Shown: positions 6,431 through 10,707 of the stretch, one piece after another
Position numbering within the stretch: position 1 is the stretch's first letter
How the letters are laid out: every line of letters starts with the position of its first letter
Source of the DNA: Bdellovibrionales bacterium
Lineage (GTDB): Bacteria; Myxococcota; XYA12-FULL-58-9; SYDY01
Length of the DNA: 10,707 bases
Reading direction: 5' to 3'
NCBI GenBank assembly: GCA_005801425.1
Contig: SYDY01000100.1
Coordinates: 1 to 10,707 of the forward strand
The notes under the pieces: generated by a model
Told to the model about the DNA's origin: nothing
Databases searched by the model: none
What the model saw: only the letters and a program-made list of their open reading frames with translations
Program-made: the position numbers and the translations under genes

Positions 6431-7848
6431 GGCGTGCTCTCCGGGGCATGGGGTCCTAAAAGTATAAAATCGGCCCTATTCTCGTGACCACTCTCCAGGT
6501 CGCGAAAAATAACACGCACAGGCAAGCGCCCCTCGGAAAAAGAAGAAGACGGTGCCGTAATAAAAAGTGCGGATTCTGTACGCGCATTGCCTTTGATCAC
6601 CATGGGATTTTCAGCTGCAACCCACGTAAGCGATGACGTGTTTTCTTTTTCAGACGTGATGGAAATCATCACCTGCAAAGGTTCTGCTTGCCGACTCACA
6701 ACACGCAGCAATAAAAGGTTCCTAACAAGGCCTGTGGATGCATCCACGGTGAAAGGTTCACCTTTTCCGCGTAAAATCGTAGACGTAAAAACGTTACGTT
6801 CATGGGCAATGGCTGTCATCGCGGCCATACACACAAGAACCAATGAAAAATATACGACCACACGCGTCCGTAATAACTGGCGCCAATGCCAGGGTTTTTT
6901 ATTTTGGAGCTCGGCATTAAAATTAGACTGCATATCATAGCGAATAAGACCTTTGGGACGGTCTATGCGAACCATGATATCGTCACAAGCGTCTACACAT
7001 TGCGCGCAGGCAATGCATTCAAGCTGCAAACCATTTCGAATATCAATGCCTGTCGGACATACGGCAACGCATTTGCCACAATCGATGCAATCACCCGCAC
7101 CCTCGGTTTTCACCTTACCATGTTTTCGTGGTTCACCCCGAGAACGATCGTAACCAATAAGCCACGATGCGCGATCAAGCATCACCGACTGCAAGCGCGC
7201 ATAGGGGCACACTACCGTGCACATTTGTTCTCGGAAATAAACAAAATCAAAAAGCATCAAACCCGTAACACATGCAACAAGAAGAAAGGCTTGGGGATGT
7301 TCACCCGGTGATTCAAATATCCACAATTTGAGAGCATCAACGCCCACAAAGTACGAAAGAAAAAGATTCGCAATGAAAAATGAAATCATTGCATTGAATA
7401 CATAGCGAAGAAACGTGGCCCATATTTTTGATTTACGTTCAAGCCACCGTTCGATGGGTCTAAAAACAAATTCAAGATAAACGGTTTGAGGGCATGCCCA
7501 ACCACACCAAAAACGACCAAACGCGGCTGTAACGCCTATGACCGCAAGCAGAAATGATACCCCCAAAAGCATCAACAACACGCTATCGCTCGGCAAAAAC
7601 AACCGCCCACCCACGTAAAATTGACGATTAATAATATCTAACAAGAATAATGGATTGTTTTGAATTCTAATAAATGGAATCGCCGTAAACAATGCAATTA
7701 AGCCGTACGCAACAAGTTTACGTCTGTGATAATGCATGCCCTTGGCAAGTTTGGGTTTTAGCCATTTCCGTGAACCATCGGGCATTAAGGTAGCCAACGA
7801 CGACAATGCCGCATCCTCATGGGAATGATGTTCATGATCGTTGACCAT
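6427..7848 (-). CDS. ccoG: cbb3 oxidase assembly protein CcoG (FixG), polyferredoxin
   Basis: This 473-residue membrane-bound iron-sulfur protein is full length for the family. Membrane helices lie at about 45-60, 90-110, 150-170, 187-205 and 330-348. Conserved Cys pairs occur in FWCGWACPQ (C115, C119) and CTVVCPYAR (C210, C214). Two 4Fe-4S ferredoxin motifs follow, at C254/257/260/264 and C278/281/284/288. The last 120 residues form the FixG C-terminal Ig-like domain. In Rhodobacter capsulatus CcoG is reported to reduce Cu(II) for delivery to the oxidase, which fits the neighbouring CcoI pump. The N-terminus is His-rich (H5, H7, H8, H10). The ATG at 7848 has AGGCGG 4 bases upstream and starts 12 bases after the ccoP stop codon. 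Confidence 0.96.
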   Translation of the reverse strand: MVNDHEHHSHEDAALSSLATLMPDGSRKWLKPKLAKGMHYHRRKLVAYGLIALFTAIPFIRIQNNPLFLLDIINRQFYVGGRLFLPSDSVLLMLLGVSFLLAVIGVTAAFGRFWCGWACPQTVYLEFVFRPIERWLERKSKIWATFLRYVFNAMISFFIANLFLSYFVGVDALKLWIFESPGEHPQAFLLVACVTGLMLFDFVYFREQMCTVVCPYARLQSVMLDRASWLIGYDRSRGEPRKHGKVKTEGAGDCIDCGKCVAVCPTGIDIRNGLQLECIACAQCVDACDDIMVRIDRPKGLIRYDMQSNFNAELQNKKPWHWRQLLRTRVVVYFSLVLVCMAAMTAIAHERNVFTSTILRGKGEPFTVDASTGLVRNLLLLRVVSRQAEPLQVMISITSEKENTSSLTWVAAENPMVIKGNARTESALFITAPSSSFSEGRLPVRVIFRDLESGHENRADFILLGPHAPESTP

Positions 7849-7860
7849 TGTACCGCCTAT

Positions 7861-8430
7861 TTATGGAACGACATTGCCTTCGGGCGCTTTGCCCTCTTTG
7901 TTGGTTCCACGTAAGCTTCCCACGTACGCCACCACCTGCCGAAGTTCGACGGGTGATAAAATACGTCCCCATGCAAGCATACCCTTGGCTGGGACACCTT
8001 CATTCACCACATTGTAGATGCCCATGAGCGTTCCATCACCATGGATCCATTGTTTGTCGGTAAGATTCGGTCCAATCAAACCGCTTCCATCTTCTTTGTG
8101 GCATGTCACGCAACGGGTTCCGTACACTTCTTTTCCTGAAGCCAAACTTCCCGGATCAGCAAGAGCAACAGCCAAAACCTGTTCTGAAACCGCTTGTTTT
8201 AGCGCGTCTTCGGCACGTTTTGCCCGAACAATTTTTTCTTCTGCCCAGTATTCATCTTTCACCCCAAGATTAAGAATACTGAAATGAACCACCGCCACGT
8301 AGACAATTGAAAAAGCAATGGTGAGCCAAAAGATATTGGTCCACCAACTCGGCATAGGATTGGTATATTCGACAATGCCGTCGTACTCATGCCCTGTTGT
8401 TTGGGCGCCTTGAGGCTCACGCGTTGTCAT
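7861..8430 (-). CDS. ccoP: cbb3 oxidase subunit III CcoP, short mono-haem form
   Basis: This 189-residue membrane-anchored cytochrome c brings electrons into the oxidase. The N-terminal FixP_N signature is clear: HEYDGIVEYTNPMPSWW (14-30), followed by one membrane helix (about 32-55). A periplasmic class I cytochrome c domain follows, with a single haem motif CVTCH (C107, C110, H111), GPNL at 120-123 and the probable axial Met M151 in GVPAKGMLAWG. Classical CcoP is about 300 residues and has two CxxCH motifs; here one whole domain is absent. The frame is intact and ends with a normal TAA, so this looks like a natural short form rather than a truncation. The ATG at 8430 overlaps the ccoQ stop (ATGA) and has AGGTG 5 bases upstream. 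Confidence 0.94.
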   Translation of the reverse strand: MTTREPQGAQTTGHEYDGIVEYTNPMPSWWTNIFWLTIAFSIVYVAVVHFSILNLGVKDEYWAEEKIVRAKRAEDALKQAVSEQVLAVALADPGSLASGKEVYGTRCVTCHKEDGSGLIGPNLTDKQWIHGDGTLMGIYNVVNEGVPAKGMLAWGRILSPVELRQVVAYVGSLRGTNKEGKAPEGNVVP

Positions 8431-8615
8431 GGCTTCACCTCGCTTGCAATATTCGGTTCATTATCAAAAGGAATATGCGCGCACTCTTTCCAACGCGGCT
8501 GATTGCTCTTTTTGAAGACCTGCCATGCAATCAAGGCAAACACACCAAAAAAGATAACCAAGGCCACCGTAGGATAAACAGTAAGTTTGGCCGCCGAGAC
8601 CACGCTACTCAACAT
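8427..8615 (-). CDS. ccoQ: cbb3 oxidase subunit IV CcoQ
   Basis: This 62-residue protein has one transmembrane helix. It begins [10 protein letters not shown], followed by [21 protein letters not shown] (about 11-31), which fits the CcoQ/FixQ pattern of a hydrophobic helix followed by a short polar tail ([13 protein letters not shown]). CcoQ stabilises the interaction of CcoP with the CcoNO core. The frame could start at 8663, but the ATG at 8615 gives the usual size and has a perfect GGAGG 6 bases upstream, so the longer start is unlikely. The gene starts inside the end of ccoNO (11-base overlap) and ends in an ATGA overlap with ccoP. Confidence 0.9.
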   Translation of the reverse strand: MLSSVVSAAKLTVYPTVALVIFFGVFALIAWQVFKKSNQPRWKECAHIPFDNEPNIASEVKP

Positions 8616-10707
8616 CGCGTGCCTCCATGGGAAGATCTTTTCCAAGTCGCTGCATATAAGCAATCAAGGCCGTAATTTCTTTATGGGCAAGATCAGCAGG
8701 ACCGCCCTGCACAGCGATGGCGGCACCCAAAGTCTCTGCCTGATTTCGTGCAAACTCTTCTGCGCGGGTCACTGCGTCTCCATAGGGGACACCAAGCATC
8801 ACCATGGCATCCACACGGGGCTGGATCACCGCGTATTCGGTGTCATCAGAAAAAAGCCACGGATAGGCTGGCATGATCGATCCAGGTGTTGTGGATTTAG
8901 GATCTTTCATATGCCTCACGTGCCAGAGATCGGGATACTTGCCGCCAACACGGTGCAGATCTGGACCGGTGCGCTTTGAACCCCATTGAAAAGGATGATC
9001 ATACACAAATTCTCCCGCACGGCTGTAAGCACCATACCGCTCAGCTTCATCACGCAAAGGACGCACCATTTGCGAATGGCAATTGTAACAGCCTTCACGC
9101 AAATAAATATCACGACCATACAATTCAAGCGGCGTATAGGGTTTCACCGCCGCAATGGTCGGTACATTGCTACGAATTAAAAATGTAGGGATCGCTTCAA
9201 AGAGCGATGCCACAACCACAGCAATCACAACCCAAACGGTAAAACGAAATGGTTTTGCTTCCCACACACGGTGCCACGCGGCATGTGTGAAATTGTCTAA
9301 AGTGTAACCAAGTTTAATAACTGCTACGCCATCTCTTTGGAGAGGTCCCGGCTCAACGGGCTCAGGCATCCATTCTTTCTCCAGTGGCGCTGCGTATTGC
9401 ACCACCTCTTGATACGTTTGGGGTCGTGTGCGCCATGTCATCAAAACATTGATGCCGGCCATCACCATACCCACGAGATACAAGCATCCACCAATGGCAC
9501 GCATCCAATACATAGGAATGAGATTCACCACGGTTTCAATAAACTCAGGATAAGCAAGACGCCCTGTTTCATCAAAAGCACGCCACATGAGACCTTGGGT
9601 GAGCCCTGCGGTGTACATCGCAACAATATAAAGAATGATCCCGATGGTACCGATCCAAAAATGGATTTCAGCCCACTTACGACTCCACAATTCCGTTTGA
9701 AAAATTCGAGGAGCAAGCCAATACACCATACCAAAAGTCATGAAACCATTCCAACCAAGTGCTGCAGAATGCACATGGGCAATGGTCCAATCGGTATAGT
9801 GCGAAAGCATATTCACCGACTTGATCGACATCAACGGACCTTCAAATGTGGCCATGCCATAAAAGGTGATTCCTGCCACAAAAAATTTAAGAACAGGATC
9901 AGAGGCCACACGATCCCATGCACCACGCAACGTGAGAAGACCATTAATCATGCCTCCCCATGAAGGCATCCAAAGCATCACAGAAAAAACCATGCCCAAC
10001 GTAGATGCCCATTCCGGGAGTGCGGTGTAATGCAAATGATGGGGACCTGCCCAAATATAAATAAATACCAGCGACCAAAAATGAAGAATCGACAGTTTAT
10101 AAGAGTAAACGGGTCGTCCTGCGGCTTTTGGCAAAAAATAATACATGAGGCCTAAGAACGGTGTTGTAAGAACAAAGGCCACAGCATTGTGCCCATACCA
10201 CCATTGCATAAAAGCATCTTGCACGCCGGCATACAGTGAGTAGCTTTTAAACAAAGAAACCGGAACGCTCAAACTATTAAAGATGTGCAACACTGCAACC
10301 GTTACGATGCTTGCGATGTAAAACCAAATCGCAACGTAGAGGTGACGTTCCCGTCGTTTGACTATCGTGCCAAAAAAGTTGATCGCAAAAATAATCCAAA
10401 CAACCGCAATCGCGATATCAATGGGCCATTCGAGTTCCGCGTATTCTTTCCCTTGGGTATAACCCAACGGCAACGTGATGGCTGCGGCGACGATAATCGC
10501 CTGCCAAGCCCAAAAGTGTATGTTGGACAAAACATCGTTAAACAAACGCGCTTTAAGCAATCGCTGTGATGAGTAGTAAATCGCGGCAAAAATTGCGTTT
10601 CCAGCAAATGCAAAAATTGCGGCATTGGTGTGCAAAGGCCGCAATCTGCCAAACGTGATCCATGGCAAGCCACCGTTGAGTTCGGGCACTGCAAGCTGCA
10701 ATGCCAA
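8605..10707 (-). CDS. ccoNO: cbb3 oxidase fused subunits I and II (CcoN-CcoO), 5' end cut by window edge
   Basis: This is the catalytic core, with 700 residues visible; about 34 N-terminal residues appear to be missing beyond the edge, judged from the spacing of ligands. In CcoN, H26 (RPLHTN) is a low-spin haem b ligand. H173 (WWYGH), H223 and H224 (GPHHLHYT) are CuB ligands, and Y217 is in the place of the tyrosine cross-linked to a CuB His. H311 and H313 (AHVHS) bind the two haems b. After a linker at about 430-480 comes the CcoO part, with a membrane anchor (about 487-510), haem c motif CYNCH (C540, C543, H544), the axial Met M612 in GSIMPAYPW, and a C-terminal helix ending [11 protein letters not shown]. 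CcoN and CcoO are usually separate genes; here no stop separates them. The first visible codon is internal, not a start. Confidence 0.97.
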   Translation of the reverse strand: MALQLAVPELNGGLPWITFGRLRPLHTNAAIFAFAGNAIFAAIYYSSQRLLKARLFNDVLSNIHFWAWQAIIVAAAITLPLGYTQGKEYAELEWPIDIAIAVVWIIFAINFFGTIVKRRERHLYVAIWFYIASIVTVAVLHIFNSLSVPVSLFKSYSLYAGVQDAFMQWWYGHNAVAFVLTTPFLGLMYYFLPKAAGRPVYSYKLSILHFWSLVFIYIWAGPHHLHYTALPEWASTLGMVFSVMLWMPSWGGMINGLLTLRGAWDRVASDPVLKFFVAGITFYGMATFEGPLMSIKSVNMLSHYTDWTIAHVHSAALGWNGFMTFGMVYWLAPRIFQTELWSRKWAEIHFWIGTIGIILYIVAMYTAGLTQGLMWRAFDETGRLAYPEFIETVVNLIPMYWMRAIGGCLYLVGMVMAGINVLMTWRTRPQTYQEVVQYAAPLEKEWMPEPVEPGPLQRDGVAVIKLGYTLDNFTHAAWHRVWEAKPFRFTVWVVIAVVVASLFEAIPTFLIRSNVPTIAAVKPYTPLELYGRDIYLREGCYNCHSQMVRPLRDEAERYGAYSRAGEFVYDHPFQWGSKRTGPDLHRVGGKYPDLWHVRHMKDPKSTTPGSIMPAYPWLFSDDTEYAVIQPRVDAMVMLGVPYGDAVTRAEEFARNQAETLGAAIAVQGGPADLAHKEITALIAYMQRLGKDLPMEARDVE
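8622..8626 (-). promoter_or_regulatory. Ribosome binding site of ccoQ inside the ccoNO 3' end
   Basis: On the minus strand GGAGG lies 6 bases before the ATG at 8615. It is embedded in the last codons of ccoNO (MEARDVE). It decides the ccoQ start and implies that ccoQ translation begins within the ccoNO coding sequence, close to where ribosomes terminate. Confidence 0.75.

Noticed and set aside
6886-7311. Plus-strand open frame of 141 codons opposite ccoG
   Set aside because: It overlaps the ferredoxin motifs of CcoG on the other strand, and its protein has no recognisable features.
8616-8663. Upstream extension of ccoQ (16 extra residues)
   Set aside because: It is encoded within ccoNO, lacks family similarity, and the GGAGG at 8622-8626 points to the ATG at 8615.
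9337-9963. Long plus-strand open frame of 208 codons opposite ccoNO
   Set aside because: It lies wholly antisense to the unmistakable CcoN coding sequence, and its translation (His/Arg/Asn-rich, no family pattern) looks like a frame shadow.

Overview
The window has two halves. Positions 3154-10707 carry a minus-strand operon for a cbb3-type (C-family haem-copper) cytochrome c oxidase and its assembly factors. In transcription order (right to left) the genes are ccoNO (fused, cut by the right edge), ccoQ, ccoP, ccoG, a SafE/UreH_2-type membrane protein, ccoI and ccoS. Positions 203-3061 carry three unrelated genes: a minus-strand phytanoyl-CoA dioxygenase (PhyH) family gene and, divergent from it, an overlapping plus-strand pair encoding a UbiA-superfamily membrane protein and a GNAT-like protein.

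The oxidase operon is very compact. Four junctions are 4-base ATGA overlaps (Q/P, G/safE, safE/I, I/S), NO/Q overlap by 11 bases, and only P/G are separated (12 bases). CcoNO, CcoQ and CcoP form the proton-pumping, high-affinity terminal oxidase of the inner membrane. CcoG, the SafE-like protein, CcoI and CcoS are the copper-handling and maturation set. A ccoH (fixH) gene is not seen at its usual place between ccoG and ccoI; the SafE-like gene sits there instead. CcoN and CcoO are one polypeptide, and CcoP has a single haem c motif instead of the usual two.

The left module is flanked by copies of a short hairpin-forming intergenic repeat that begins TTGTAGGG. Two copies lie to the left (about 15-42 and 148-175, minus orientation) and one lies to the right (3085-3117, plus orientation). 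A separate 12-base word, GGAAGGCGGGGA, occurs next to the outer two copies. The stretch 1-202 holds only these repeats and no convincing gene. The gap 3062-3153 between the convergent GNAT-like and ccoS genes holds the third copy.

The organism is a Gram-negative, respiring bacterium adapted to low or fluctuating oxygen, with mid-range GC by eye. A fused CcoNO with a mono-haem CcoP points away from the classical Rhodobacter/Pseudomonas arrangement and toward lineages such as Bacteroidota, Bdellovibrio-like bacteria or Planctomycetes, but I cannot fix the phylum from this window. I see no rRNA, tRNA, CRISPR, transposase or phage genes. No novel multi-gene defence or mobile system is evident. 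The least explained parts are the PhyH/UbiA/GNAT trio and the repeat family around it.
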